This document shows, in pieces, positions 44,367 to 54,151 of a stretch of DNA of 64,000 nt. The DNA is from Prevotellaceae bacterium (GTDB taxonomy: Bacteria > Bacteroidota > Bacteroidia > Bacteroidales > Bacteroidaceae). Below the pieces are notes generated by a model. The model was given only the letters and a program-made list of their open reading frames with translations, was not told the DNA's origin and did no database searches. A program made the translations under genes and the position numbers. The stretch covers positions 1-64,000 of the forward strand of contig JAJPYQ010000041.1 in the NCBI GenBank assembly GCA_021204865.1, read 5' to 3'. Position 1 is the stretch's first letter. Every line of letters begins with the position of its first letter.

Positions 44367-44809
44367 ATCTTCCTTTCCATATAGCCTTGCAGTATGATGC
44401 AGGCGGAGATCTCGTCAACAAGTGCCTTGTTCTGCCGTGCCTTCTTACCCAGCCCGCTCTCCAGCATAGTGCGGTGAGCCATTAGGCTTGTGTAACGCTC
44501 GTCCCACCAGTCGATGGGCATCTCCGGCATCGCTTTCCTCAGCTGCCCCACGAAGCTGCGCACACGAGGCAGGTTGTCGCTCGGCTTGCCGTTGGTCTGC
44601 CTCGGCAGCCCCACCACTATCCTCTCCACGCTCTCCCTCTTTGTGTACCCTTCGAGGAAAGGCAGCAGCTCGCGGGTCTCCACCGTCGTCAGGGCGTTGG
44701 CTATTAACTGCAAGGAGTCCGTCACAGCTATTCCCGTGCGACGGACTCCGTAGTCTATTGCTAATATCCTGCCCAAGCCAGTGCGGCTTATTTCTGGTAC
44801 AGAAGCCAC
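44363..44809 (-). CDS. ruvX: Putative pre-16S rRNA nuclease YqgF/RuvX
   Basis: RILAIDYGVRRTGIAVTD, VVGLPRQTNG, WWDERYTS. Confidence 0.93.
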   Translation of the reverse strand: MASVPEISRTGLGRILAIDYGVRRTGIAVTDSLQLIANALTTVETRELLPFLEGYTKRESVERIVVGLPRQTNGKPSDNLPRVRSFVGQLRKAMPEMPIDWWDERYTSLMAHRTMLESGLGKKARQNKALVDEISACIILQGYMERKI

Positions 44810-45285
44810 GTGCCGGGGAACTCCTGCATCAGGTTGGCGCGGCTCTGCACTGCCTCCTCCTTCGTGTCGTACGTGGTGGCGACCACACGGTAGAAGGGCT
44901 GCCCGTTGACTGTTGCCTGCACTATCTGCGCCCCGAAGCCACGCCCTTGCAGCGAGCTTTGCAGCCCTTGGGCGTTGCTCAGCATGCCGAACGAGCCTAC
45001 CACCACGCTGTACGCCTTAAGCCCTGCACCGTTGACCAGCGACACGTCCTCCGAGCGCACCGACACGTTGCTGTAGTCGGTCGTTGGGGTTACTGTGGGC
45101 GTTACGGCTGTCACCTCCACGGGCGTGTTCTCCTGAGCGTTCTGCTGGGCGTACTGCTGCTCGGCCAGCTGCTCCGCCTGAGCCTTCTCGTAAGCCTTCT
45201 TGTATTGGCTCTCGCTGCTGTGGCAGGCGGTCAGTGCCAACAAAGCCGCACATACAGCGGCGGACATTAATACCTTGCTTCTCAT
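44788..45285 (-). CDS. SPOR-domain lipoprotein
   Basis: Lipobox LALTACHSS; C-terminal SVVVGSFGMLSNAQGLQSSLQGRGFGAQIVQATVNGQPFYRVVATTYDTKEEA. Confidence 0.85.
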   Translation of the reverse strand: MRSKVLMSAAVCAALLALTACHSSESQYKKAYEKAQAEQLAEQQYAQQNAQENTPVEVTAVTPTVTPTTDYSNVSVRSEDVSLVNGAGLKAYSVVVGSFGMLSNAQGLQSSLQGRGFGAQIVQATVNGQPFYRVVATTYDTKEEAVQSRANLMQEFPGTWLLYQK

Positions 45286-45445
45286 CTGCTTCTATGTGTT
45301 AGTTTGTTATTCGTCAGGTTCGTCGTGCGGCAAAGGTAAGGAAAAAGGGGGCAACCCACAAGCCTCGGCATTACAAAAAAGCCTAATCGCCCCACGATAA
45401 GCTAAAAAGTGAGGGCGGGCTTAGTGGTTATTGCCTTAAAAGGCT

Positions 45446-45453
45446 TACCTTTG
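45446..45453 (+). promoter_or_regulatory. -7 box TACCTTTG upstream of YtxH-like gene
   Basis: ttacctttgcgg preceded by ttaaaagg. Confidence 0.5.
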
Positions 45454-45502
45454 CGGCGATACATCAGGAACACTTAACCATTAACTAACACAACACAAGA
45501 CT

Positions 45503-45721
45503 ATGAAGGCAGTTAATTTCATCATGGCATTCATCAGCGGAGCGGCTCTTGGCTTGGCGGCTGGAGTGCTTTGCGCCCCGGAGAAGGGCACGGAGACGAG
45601 GGCTCGCATCGCCGAGGCTCTGCGCAAGCGTGGCATCAACCTCAAGAAGGACGAGATGAGCCAGCTCGTCGAGGAGATAGCCGAGGAGTTCGAGAAGAAG
45701 GACCAGGAGGAGAACGCCTGA
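45503..45721 (+). CDS. YtxH domain-containing protein
   Basis: FIMAFISGAALGLAAGVLCAPEKGTETRARI. Confidence 0.85.
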   Translation: MKAVNFIMAFISGAALGLAAGVLCAPEKGTETRARIAEALRKRGINLKKDEMSQLVEEIAEEFEKKDQEENA

Positions 45722-45727
45722 AGCCCC

Positions 45728-46309
45728 ATGCGCTTCTTCAGAGACACGCAAGAGAGCGTGCGTGATCTGTTTGTGGAGACTGGCGAGTACGCCAATCTCT
45801 GCAAGCGTTTCGCCCACAAGCTGCTCACCGAGAAGATAGGGGCTCTCATCTGCCTTGCCGTGGTGGCGCTTGCCCTTGTCCTCTTGGCGAGCACGGTGCT
45901 TCTGCTCCTCTTCTTCGCCCTTGCCTATTGGCTTGGCGACCTGCTGGGCAGCCAAGCCTTGGGCTTCGGCTGCCTGACGGTCATAGCCCTCGTCGTCACA
46001 CTCCTCGTGTGCGCCCTGCGCCGCTGCCTCATCATGGCTCCCATCAACCGCAAGGTGCGCAAGCTCCTCAGGGACACCGAGGACAGCTGCACCGCCTCAG
46101 AGCTGGGGCAGCAGGTGCTCAGGAAGCAGCGGGAGATACAGGACAGCCTGCGAGCCATCTCGAGGGCAAGGAAGAGGAGGCGCAACCCAGCCGCTCGCCT
46201 CGCCGAGGCAGTCTCCAAGGCGGCGGCTCTCTACAAGAGCTTCAAGCTCGGGGCTGACCTCGCCTCGAGGCTCCGCAAGATGTTCGGGAGGCGGAAGGGC
46301 AAAGCCTGA
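45728..46309 (+). CDS. Phage-holin-superfamily-like membrane protein
   Basis: Two TM helices LICLAVVALALVLLASTVLLLLFFALAYWLGDLLG in an operon with the YtxH-like protein. Confidence 0.65.
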   Translation: MRFFRDTQESVRDLFVETGEYANLCKRFAHKLLTEKIGALICLAVVALALVLLASTVLLLLFFALAYWLGDLLGSQALGFGCLTVIALVVTLLVCALRRCLIMAPINRKVRKLLRDTEDSCTASELGQQVLRKQREIQDSLRAISRARKRRRNPAARLAEAVSKAAALYKSFKLGADLASRLRKMFGRRKGKA

Positions 46310-46503
46310 TGAGCGACGGCAACTACAACCGCTCGCTCCTGCCACACACACCTTACGAGAGCGGCCTGCGTATGGGCAGAGCCATAGCCCGCAGGCAGGC
46401 TCTTGAGGCTTTCCGCAGGTACATCCGTCAGGCGAACCCCTCTCTAACCAATGAGGAGGAAGACTGTCAGGCGGACGTTTTCCTCTCTTTGCTTAATAAG
46501 TAA
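46309..46503 (+). CDS. Small hypothetical protein
   Basis: 64 aa, ATGA overlap with the previous gene. Confidence 0.5.
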   Translation: MSDGNYNRSLLPHTPYESGLRMGRAIARRQALEAFRRYIRQANPSLTNEEEDCQADVFLSLLNK

Positions 46504-46552
46504 AGCACTCCTCATACCGAAGAACTTGGTACTCAAGTCCTCTGCTATCAAA

Positions 46553-47655
46553 TTAAACCCCCTTGTCTATAATGTTGATCCAAGCGACTTTCTGCTGATA
46601 CTTGACAGCTTCGTCCGCCATCACGAGTTCAACGTATTTGTCCACAAAGTCTGAAGGGTCTTTAAGAAGTCGCAGGTAATACTTCAATGTGGAGTAAACC
46701 CCATTGACTATCACCTGACAGCCGTGGATAGAGCCGATGCGCTTTATCTCTGCTTCTATCGCTTCCCACTCGGCTGAGCCCATATTGGCAGTGGTGAGAA
46801 GATAGTAGCGGTCAGTCTTATGCACTTTGAACTTCTCGTAAGCGTCTGTTACGAGCTGTTTGGTTATCTGTATGCCGTGCTTGATCTCCACTCCTTCGAA
46901 TGGTTTATTGTCTGAATAATCAATCTCGATGTCGCCAATTCTGCCCGACCTTGTGTCAGCCGAGGTGTGTGATTCGAGCGGACAAAGCACTTTCCCCTCG
47001 TATCTTGCCACTTGACCCATCATACACTGGTATGCCGCATATACTGCAAGCGTGGGCAGTCGGGAGGCACCATAACCTGTGTATTTGTATGTGAAGTGCT
47101 TCTCAAGCAGGCGGACGATGGAGGATATGGGCAGTTTGTGTGGCTTGGCAAGCTCGAGGCTTTCTTGTCTCTTTGCTCGATAAGCAGGTAAAACATATAG
47201 GAGAGGACAGCTTCAGGACTTTCTTTGCGTACCTGCACCTTGTCTATAATGTGTAGAAAAGCTGCCTTAACCTTAGAATATCGGATTGCGCCTGGGTAGT
47301 CGAGGGTATAGGGATGATCTTGCTCGAGAGCACGTGTCAGCCACCCAGACTCAGCCATTGCGGGGAAGTCAACGGACTTGAGAAAAGGCGTGATGTGCTT
47401 CGTGTCGATAGTCCTGCCCGAGAAGCCTCCGTCCATTTTCTTCTGGTGGTAGCGTATGTCCTGTGTGGGAATTACTATTTTATGAGTCAGCAGAGTGGCA
47501 AGCACTGCCACAACGCCTTTCACGTCTTCAGCCTTGTCGACTATCTGTCTTACTTGCTCCTTGGTCTCAGGGGTTAAAGACTTGCTGATCTCGCTCTCCG
47601 ATGAGGTAGCAAGGGCTTTCTCGTAAATCTTCTTTATAACTTCTCCGTGTGTCAT
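46553..47655 (-). pseudogene. Putative type II restriction endonuclease split by a frameshift near 47,165
   Basis: ORFs 47020..47655 and 46553..47023 join into one protein if the frame changes at RDKK/ESLELAKPHKLPISSIVRLLEKHFTYKYTGYG; PD-(D/E)XK-like GDIEIDYSDNKPFEGVEIKHG. Confidence 0.72.
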
Positions 47656-48679
47656 TATCTTGAGCCTCCACGTTAAATAATTGCTGTTTTATGGCACTTG
47701 CCACAGCGGAAATCATAGGTATGCAGACGGAGTTCCCCAGTTGCCTATACTGCTCGCCCGTTGCGCTTAGCTTCTTGTAGCTTTCGGGGAAGCCCATAAT
47801 ACGCCAGCATTCGCCTATTGTGAGCTTTCTCACTCGCCTGTCTTCCGTGAGAATGAAAAACCTGCCCGATGACTCCTGTGAGGGCAATGTGGGGTGAGTT
47901 CCGTAGACAGAGTATATCCTGTTAGGTTGTTTGTGAACCCTTGAGAGGTGAACAGTGTCTGGGCGTACGCCTACTTTGCGTATTGACTTGTTCCTGTAAC
48001 CGGCGAAGATAAGTCCCGAGCCAGGTTGCCGAGTGGTCTTCTCGAGCAGGGTGTATTCATCGGGGGAAAGGAAGTCAAAGTCCCCTTCCTTGTCGAGGAA
48101 GTCGATAAGGCGTACCTGTGGCTGTCTGGGGATGAAGTCGAAATTGAACATTCCCCTTCTTGAGCCGACGATTATGATGCGCTCCCTATTCTGGGGAACA
48201 CCGAAGTCGAGTCCGTTAAGGACACGCCATGAGACGACGTAGCCTAAGCCCCAAAGCTTGCTAATGATGGTGCTGAGAGTGCGCCCATGGTCGTGGTAGA
48301 CAAGATGCTTCACGTTCTCGAGGAACACAACGGAGGGCTTCTTTGTGCTTATTATGCGGCATATCTCGAAGAAGAGCGTGCCTCTCGTGTCCTCGAAGCC
48401 TTTCTGCTTGCCCGATATGCTAAACGGCTGGCATGGGAAACCAGCACAGAGAACGTCATGGTCAGGAACGTCATACTCGCTTATCTCTTTGATGTCCCCC
48501 AAAGGCATCTCCCCGAAATTGGCGTAATAGTTTCTCTGGCATTCCTTGTCAATCTCCGAAGACATCACACACTCGAAGCCGTTCTGCTCCATTCCTATGC
48601 GTATACCCCCTATACCAGCGAAAAGGTCGATGAAACGTGTCAATGTATTAGCGTTGTGTTCAGGTGCAAAGTTATGCAT
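47567..48679 (-). CDS. dcm: DNA (cytosine-5-)-methyltransferase
   Basis: DLFAGIGGIRIGMEQNGF, AGFPCQPFSISG, FLENVKHL, RQLGNSVCIPM; actual start may be downstream (e.g. TTG about 48643). Confidence 0.93.
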   Translation of the reverse strand: MHNFAPEHNANTLTRFIDLFAGIGGIRIGMEQNGFECVMSSEIDKECQRNYYANFGEMPLGDIKEISEYDVPDHDVLCAGFPCQPFSISGKQKGFEDTRGTLFFEICRIISTKKPSVVFLENVKHLVYHDHGRTLSTIISKLWGLGYVVSWRVLNGLDFGVPQNRERIIIVGSRRGMFNFDFIPRQPQVRLIDFLDKEGDFDFLSPDEYTLLEKTTRQPGSGLIFAGYRNKSIRKVGVRPDTVHLSRVHKQPNRIYSVYGTHPTLPSQESSGRFFILTEDRRVRKLTIGECWRIMGFPESYKKLSATGEQYRQLGNSVCIPMISAVASAIKQQLFNVEAQDNDTRRSYKEDLRESPCYLIGERDQQVFNP

Positions 48680-48735
48680 TAGTTATGAGAGTTGCAAAAA
48701 GTGCAGTCTCTCATGGGTATTCCTTTAATAAACTC

Positions 48736-49338
48736 CTACTGCCACCGCATGAGGCGGGCGAGGTACTTGCCTATGATGTCGAACTCAAGGTTGACTGTAG
48801 TGCCGGGCTGGATGCCGCGGAAGTTAGTGTTGTCGAAGGTGTAGGGTATGATGCAGACGCTGAAGGTATTGTCCGTCGGGCGGCACACGGTAAGGCTCAC
48901 CCCGTTCACCGTGACGCTGCCCTTGTCCACAGTCATATAGCCCCGGCGGGTCATCTCAGGGTCGCAGTCGTACTGGAACACGTACTCGTGGCTGCCGTCC
49001 GTCTCCTTGACGCTCAGGCAACGGGCGGTGCAGTCCACGTGCCCCTGCACGATGTGCCCGTCCAGCCTGCCGTTCATCATCATCGAGCGCTCCACGTTCA
49101 CCTCGTCGCCCACTTGGAGCAGCCCCAGGTTGCTTCGCTCAAGCGTCTCCTTCATGGCAGTCACCGTGTACTCCCCCCCTTGCTGCCTTACCACCGTGAG
49201 GCAGACCCCGTTGTGAGCCACGCTCTGGTCCACCTTAAGCTCCCCCGCGAAGGGGCAAGAGAGCGTGAGGTCGATGTTGCCTTGCCATCTCCTGACGCCC
49301 GTCACACGTGCCGTGCATTCCACTATTCCCGAGAACAT
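48736..49338 (-). CDS. ribE: Riboflavin synthase alpha chain
   Basis: MFSGIVECTARV, SVAHNGVCLTV, VQGHVDCTAR, VNGVSLTVC. Confidence 0.94.
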   Translation of the reverse strand: MFSGIVECTARVTGVRRWQGNIDLTLSCPFAGELKVDQSVAHNGVCLTVVRQQGGEYTVTAMKETLERSNLGLLQVGDEVNVERSMMMNGRLDGHIVQGHVDCTARCLSVKETDGSHEYVFQYDCDPEMTRRGYMTVDKGSVTVNGVSLTVCRPTDNTFSVCIIPYTFDNTNFRGIQPGTTVNLEFDIIGKYLARLMRWQ

Positions 49339-49385
49339 AATGCTGTTAATCTGTGTTGCGAGGGCAAAGTTAGGCAGAATAATGC

Positions 49386-49416
49386 TTGTTTCCTATTTAT
49401 TTGCTACCTACCTTTG
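49386..49416 (+). promoter_or_regulatory. Promoter for the efflux operon
   Basis: TTGT, about 19 bp, TACCTTTG. Confidence 0.55.
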
Positions 49417-49437
49417 CGGGCGCATATCTAAGGATAC

Positions 49438-50775
49438 ATGAGAAAGACATTACTATCAACAGCCTTGGTGCTTATGGCAGTCTGCGGAGTGAGGGCGCAG
49501 GAGACGTGGACGCTACGTCAGTGCATTGACTACGCCACCGCCCACAACGTGCAGGTGCAGAAGAACCGGGTGAGCGTGGAAGACGGTGAGGTGAGCCTGT
49601 GGAAGGCGAAGGGCGCTGTGTTCCCCAGCCTTAGCTTCTCCACGAGCCAGACGTTCGGCTACCGCCCCTTCGAGGAGACGACAGCCATAGTGCAGAACGG
49701 GCAGGTGACCAACACCAGCAGCAAGACCACCTACCAAGGCTCTTACGGGCTGAACGCTAACGTGACCCTTTGGAACGGGGGCATCAACCAGAAGAACATC
49801 GAGGCGCAGCGCTTGCAGAACCAGATTAACGAGCTTACGACCGAGAACAGCGAGCTCTCCGTGCAGGAGCAGATAGCGCAGCTCTACGTTGAGATACTCT
49901 ACAGCAAGGAGGCGAAGGAGGTGAACCAGAAGCTGGCGGAGACGGCGAAGAGCCAGTACGACCGTGGCGTGGCGATGATGGAGCAGGGGCAGCTCTCGAA
50001 GGCGGACGTGGCTCAGCTTGAGGCGCAGTGGAGGAGCGCCGAGTACGACGTGGTGAACAGCGAGACGCAGACAGCCGACTTCAAGCGGCAGCTGAAGAAC
50101 CTCTTGCAGTTGCCAATGGAAGAGCCCTTCGACGTGACGGGCGAAGCTCCCACCGACGAGCAGGTGCTTGCCGCTCTTCCCTCAAGCCTCAGCGTCTACG
50201 AGCAGGCGCTTGCCACCCGACCAGAGATAAGGAGTGCGGAGCTGAGCATCGACGCTGCCGACCTTGACATAAACATAGCCCGCCGAGGCTACTACCCCAC
50301 CATAGGGCTTAGCGCAAGCCTTGGCGACAGCCACTACAGCGCGAGCGACAAGAGCGTGGGAGGGCAGATGAAGACTAACCTTAACTTCAGCGCAGGGCTT
50401 ACACTGAGCGTGCCTATCTTCGACAACCGTCAGAACAAGGCGAGCCTCGAGAGCGCCAAGCTGCGCAAGGTGACCAACCAGCTCGACCTCGAGGACAAGA
50501 AGAACACCCTCTCGAGCACCATAGAGAACTACTGGCTCAGTGCCAACTCCAACCAGCAGAAGTTCCTCTCCGCCAAGGCGAAGAGCCAGAGCCAAGAGGT
50601 GAGCTACGAGCTGCTGAACGAGCAGTTCAACAACGGGCTGAAGAACATCGTAGACCTCCTTCAGGGGCGGGACAACCTCTTGAGCGCCAAGCAAGACGAG
50701 CTGCAGAGCAAGTACACAGCCCTGCTGAACATACAGATGCTGCGCTTCTACAGCGGCGAGGAGATAGACATGTAA
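49438..50775 (+). CDS. TolC family outer membrane efflux protein
   Basis: Signal peptide, TWTLRQCIDYATAHNVQVQKNRVSVEDGE, TolC repeats. Confidence 0.93.
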   Translation: MRKTLLSTALVLMAVCGVRAQETWTLRQCIDYATAHNVQVQKNRVSVEDGEVSLWKAKGAVFPSLSFSTSQTFGYRPFEETTAIVQNGQVTNTSSKTTYQGSYGLNANVTLWNGGINQKNIEAQRLQNQINELTTENSELSVQEQIAQLYVEILYSKEAKEVNQKLAETAKSQYDRGVAMMEQGQLSKADVAQLEAQWRSAEYDVVNSETQTADFKRQLKNLLQLPMEEPFDVTGEAPTDEQVLAALPSSLSVYEQALATRPEIRSAELSIDAADLDINIARRGYYPTIGLSASLGDSHYSASDKSVGGQMKTNLNFSAGLTLSVPIFDNRQNKASLESAKLRKVTNQLDLEDKKNTLSSTIENYWLSANSNQQKFLSAKAKSQSQEVSYELLNEQFNNGLKNIVDLLQGRDNLLSAKQDELQSKYTALLNIQMLRFYSGEEIDM

Positions 50776-50805
50776 TGCGACACTAACGAAAACACAATAC
50801 CCAAG

Positions 50806-51981
50806 ATGAAGACATACTTAAAGACGGGATTAGTAATCCTCACAGCCATGGCGATGGCTGCCTGCAACTCTAAAGGCAAGTACTCGTACGAGACGGCGAA
50901 GGTGGAGCGCACGAATATAGTGACCTCCGTCACCGCCACAGGCACCATTGAGCCAGTCACGAGCGTGGAGGTAGGTACGCAGGTGAGCGGCATCATCAGC
51001 AACATATACGTCGACTACAACAGCATCGTCAAGGCGGGGCAGGTGATAGCCGAGCTTGACCGCACGAACCTTATAAGCGAGCTGAACAGCGCGCAGGCAA
51101 GCCTCGAGAGCGCACAGAGCGACCTCGACTATCAGGAGACGAACTACAAGCGGTACAAGAACCTCTACGACAAGGGCTTGATAAGCGCCGACGACTACGA
51201 CCAGGCTTACCTCAGCTACACGAAGGCGAAGCAGACCCTCGTGCAGCAGCAGGAGAACGTGAAGAAGGCGGAGACGAACCTCGGCTACGCCACCATCACC
51301 AGCCCCATAGACGGCGTGATACTGACCAAGGAGGTGGAGGAAGGGCAGACGGTAGCCTCGAGCTACAACACGCCTACCCTGTTCACCATCGCGCAGGACT
51401 TGACCGACATGCGGGTGATAGCCGACGTGGACGAGGCTGACATAGGAGAGGTGAAGGAGGGGCAGAGAGTGTCGTTCACCGTGGACGCTTTCCCCGACGA
51501 CACCTTCGAGGGCTTCGTCACTCAGGTAAGGCAGGAGGCGACGACGGAGAGCAACGTGGTGACGTACGAGGTGGTGATCAGCGCCCCGAACGACGACCTT
51601 AAGCTGAAGCCCGGGCTGACCGCCAACGTCACCATCTTCACCCTCGAGCAGGAGAACGTCTTGGCGGTGCCGACGAAGGCCATACGCTTCACCCCCGCGC
51701 AGGCTGCCCTCAACAAGGGCGAGACCATAACTGACGTTGATGCTGACCATAAGGTTTGGGTGAAGGACGGCTCGGAGATCAAGGCGATAGCCGTGCAGAT
51801 AGGCACGTCGACCTCAACGCTTACACAGATACTTAGCGGTGTTGACGAGGGAACGAGCGTGCTGATTGACGTTCAGAGCGGCGAGGTGGAAGAGGAGGAG
51901 GAAGAAGAGGCAGAGAACCCCTTCATGCCGCACCCGAAGAACAACAATAAGAGCAACAGCAGCAACAGCAAGAGCAAGTGA
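50806..51981 (+). CDS. Efflux RND/MacA-type periplasmic adaptor subunit
   Basis: VTATGTIEPVTSVEVGTQVSGIISNIYVDYNSIVKAGQVIAELD. Confidence 0.93.
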   Translation: MKTYLKTGLVILTAMAMAACNSKGKYSYETAKVERTNIVTSVTATGTIEPVTSVEVGTQVSGIISNIYVDYNSIVKAGQVIAELDRTNLISELNSAQASLESAQSDLDYQETNYKRYKNLYDKGLISADDYDQAYLSYTKAKQTLVQQQENVKKAETNLGYATITSPIDGVILTKEVEEGQTVASSYNTPTLFTIAQDLTDMRVIADVDEADIGEVKEGQRVSFTVDAFPDDTFEGFVTQVRQEATTESNVVTYEVVISAPNDDLKLKPGLTANVTIFTLEQENVLAVPTKAIRFTPAQAALNKGETITDVDADHKVWVKDGSEIKAIAVQIGTSTSTLTQILSGVDEGTSVLIDVQSGEVEEEEEEEAENPFMPHPKNNNKSNSSNSKSK

Positions 51982-52748
51982 CCATGGCTGAGCAAGAGGA
52001 TAACAGAAGGGTTGTCATCGAGCTGCGCAACGTGAGGCGCGACTTCCACGTGGGCGACGAGGTGGTGAAGGCTCTGCGAGGCGTGAGCTTCAAGATATAC
52101 GAGGGAGAGTTCGTCACCATAATGGGCACGTCGGGCAGCGGCAAGAGCACCCTGCTTAACCAGCTCGGCTGCCTCGACACGCCCACCAGCGGCGAGTACA
52201 TACTGGACGGCACGCCCGTCAAGAAGATGCGCCGCTCGCAGAGGGCGGTGCTGAGGAACAGGAAGATAGGCTTCATCTTCCAGAGCTACAACCTCTTGGC
52301 TAAGACCACGGCGGTGGAGAACGTGGAGCTGCCCCTGCTCTACAACACCACCTACAAGGCGAAGCAGCGCCGCGAGGCTGCGATAAAGGCGCTGCAGGCG
52401 GTGGGCCTTGGCGACAGGCTTGAGCACAAGAGCAACCAGATGTCAGGCGGGCAGATGCAGCGCGTGGCGATAGCGAGGGCGCTGGTGAACAACCCGGCGG
52501 TCATCCTGGCCGACGAGGCCACTGGCAACCTCGACACACGCACCAGCTTCGAGATACTCGTGCTCTTCCAGCAGCTCCACCGCCAGGGCAGGACCATCAT
52601 CTTCGTCACACACAACCCCGAGATAGCCAAGTACAGCAGCCGCAACATCATGCTGCGCGACGGCAAGATACGTGAGGACAAGGTCAACGACAACATCCTC
52701 GACGCGGAGGAGGCTCTCGCCGCCTTACCCAAGTCGCAGGACGACTAA
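51978..52748 (+). CDS. MacB-type ABC transporter ATP-binding protein
   Basis: GTSGSGKSTLLNQLG, LSGGQMQRVAIARAL-type signature, ILADEATGNLD. Confidence 0.94.
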   Translation: MTMAEQEDNRRVVIELRNVRRDFHVGDEVVKALRGVSFKIYEGEFVTIMGTSGSGKSTLLNQLGCLDTPTSGEYILDGTPVKKMRRSQRAVLRNRKIGFIFQSYNLLAKTTAVENVELPLLYNTTYKAKQRREAAIKALQAVGLGDRLEHKSNQMSGGQMQRVAIARALVNNPAVILADEATGNLDTRTSFEILVLFQQLHRQGRTIIFVTHNPEIAKYSSRNIMLRDGKIREDKVNDNILDAEEALAALPKSQDD

Positions 52749-52764
52749 CCGAGGGGCCGCAAAA

Positions 52765-52858
52765 GAGGTCTACACCCCTTCAGTCAAAGAGGTCTACACC
52801 TCTTCAGTCAAAGAGGTCTACACCTCTTCAGCCAAAGAGGTCTACACCTCTTTCGGGA
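52765..52858. repeat. Hairpin array family B, 24-bp units, between ABC ATPase and permease genes
   Basis: aaagaggtctacacctcttcagtc repeated about 4 times. Confidence 0.9.
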
Positions 52859-52906
52859 AAGGCCTCTACAGAGCCGCGACAACGAATATAAGGAAGAAAC
52901 AAGTAT

Positions 52907-54127
52907 ATGAGCTTTGCTAATCTACTGAAGGTGGCGTTCACCGCCATAATGAGCAACAAGTCACGGACGCTGCTCTCCACGCTTGGCATCATCATCGGCG
53001 TGGCTGCGGTCATCACCATGATGGCGATAGGGCAGGGGTCGAAGGAAAGCATAAGGAAGGAACTCTCGAAGATGGGAACAAACCTGCTCACCATCAGGCC
53101 CGGGGCTGACACCCGAGGGGGCGTGCGCCTTGACCCGAGCGAGATGCAGACCCTCAAGGTGAGCGACTACGAGGCCATCCTCAGCGATGCGTCTCTGGCC
53201 CGCGGCATAAGCCCCGAGGTGACGGCAAGCGGGCAGGTGATATACGGAGGGAACAACACCACGACCACCGTGTACGGCGAGAGCCCCGACTACCTCGACA
53301 TCAAGCTCTGGACGCTGAAGGACGGCGTCTGCTTCACCGAGGAGGACATCAAGAAGAGCGCGAAGGTGTGCGTCGTGGGAACGACCATAGTGGAGGAGCT
53401 GTTCGGCGACAAGGACTTCGACGCCATAGGCAAGACCATCCGCTTCAAGAGCATCCCCATGCACATCGTGGGCATACTGAAGTCGAAGGGCTACAACTCG
53501 TGGGGGATGGACCAGGACAATGTCATCATAGCCCCCTACACGACTGTGATGAAGCGCATAGCGGCGCAGACCTACTTCAACAGCATCAACGTGAGCGCCC
53601 TCTCTGAGGAGCTGAGCGACGACGCCATTGACGAGCTGACGGAGATACTGAGGCGCACGCACAAGATTAAGGACGGCGACGAGGACAACTTCCAGATACG
53701 CTCGCAGCAGGAGATGATGGAGACGATGACCAGCACGATGACCACCCTGCAGACGGTGCTCGTTGTGGCCGCCGCCTTCTCGCTGCTCGTGGCGGGCATA
53801 GGCATCATGAACATCATGCTCGTGAGCGTGACGGAGCGAACCAAGGAGATAGGCTTGCGCATGAGTGTGGGGGCGAGGGGCATTGACATCAGCCGCCAGT
53901 TCCTGTTCGAGAGCATAGTCATCAGCCTGACGGGCGGTGTCATAGGCATCCTGCTCGGCTACCTGCTAAGCTGGGGGGCGGTGTACCTTGGCTTCCCCGC
54001 CACCGTGCCGCTGTGGAGCGTGCTGGTCAGCTTCTGCGTCTGCGCCCTCATCGGACTGGTCTTCGGCTACATCCCAGCCCGCAAGGCGGCTATGATGGAC
54101 CCGATAGAGGCGATACGCTACGAATAA
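52907..54127 (+). CDS. MacB-type ABC transporter permease
   Basis: NKSRTLLSTLGIIIGVAAVITMMAIGQGSK and VTERTKEIGLRMSVGARG. Confidence 0.93.
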   Translation: MSFANLLKVAFTAIMSNKSRTLLSTLGIIIGVAAVITMMAIGQGSKESIRKELSKMGTNLLTIRPGADTRGGVRLDPSEMQTLKVSDYEAILSDASLARGISPEVTASGQVIYGGNNTTTTVYGESPDYLDIKLWTLKDGVCFTEEDIKKSAKVCVVGTTIVEELFGDKDFDAIGKTIRFKSIPMHIVGILKSKGYNSWGMDQDNVIIAPYTTVMKRIAAQTYFNSINVSALSEELSDDAIDELTEILRRTHKIKDGDEDNFQIRSQQEMMETMTSTMTTLQTVLVVAAAFSLLVAGIGIMNIMLVSVTERTKEIGLRMSVGARGIDISRQFLFESIVISLTGGVIGILLGYLLSWGAVYLGFPATVPLWSVLVSFCVCALIGLVFGYIPARKAAMMDPIEAIRYE

Positions 54128-54151
54128 CACTCTAACCAACACATAACTCTT

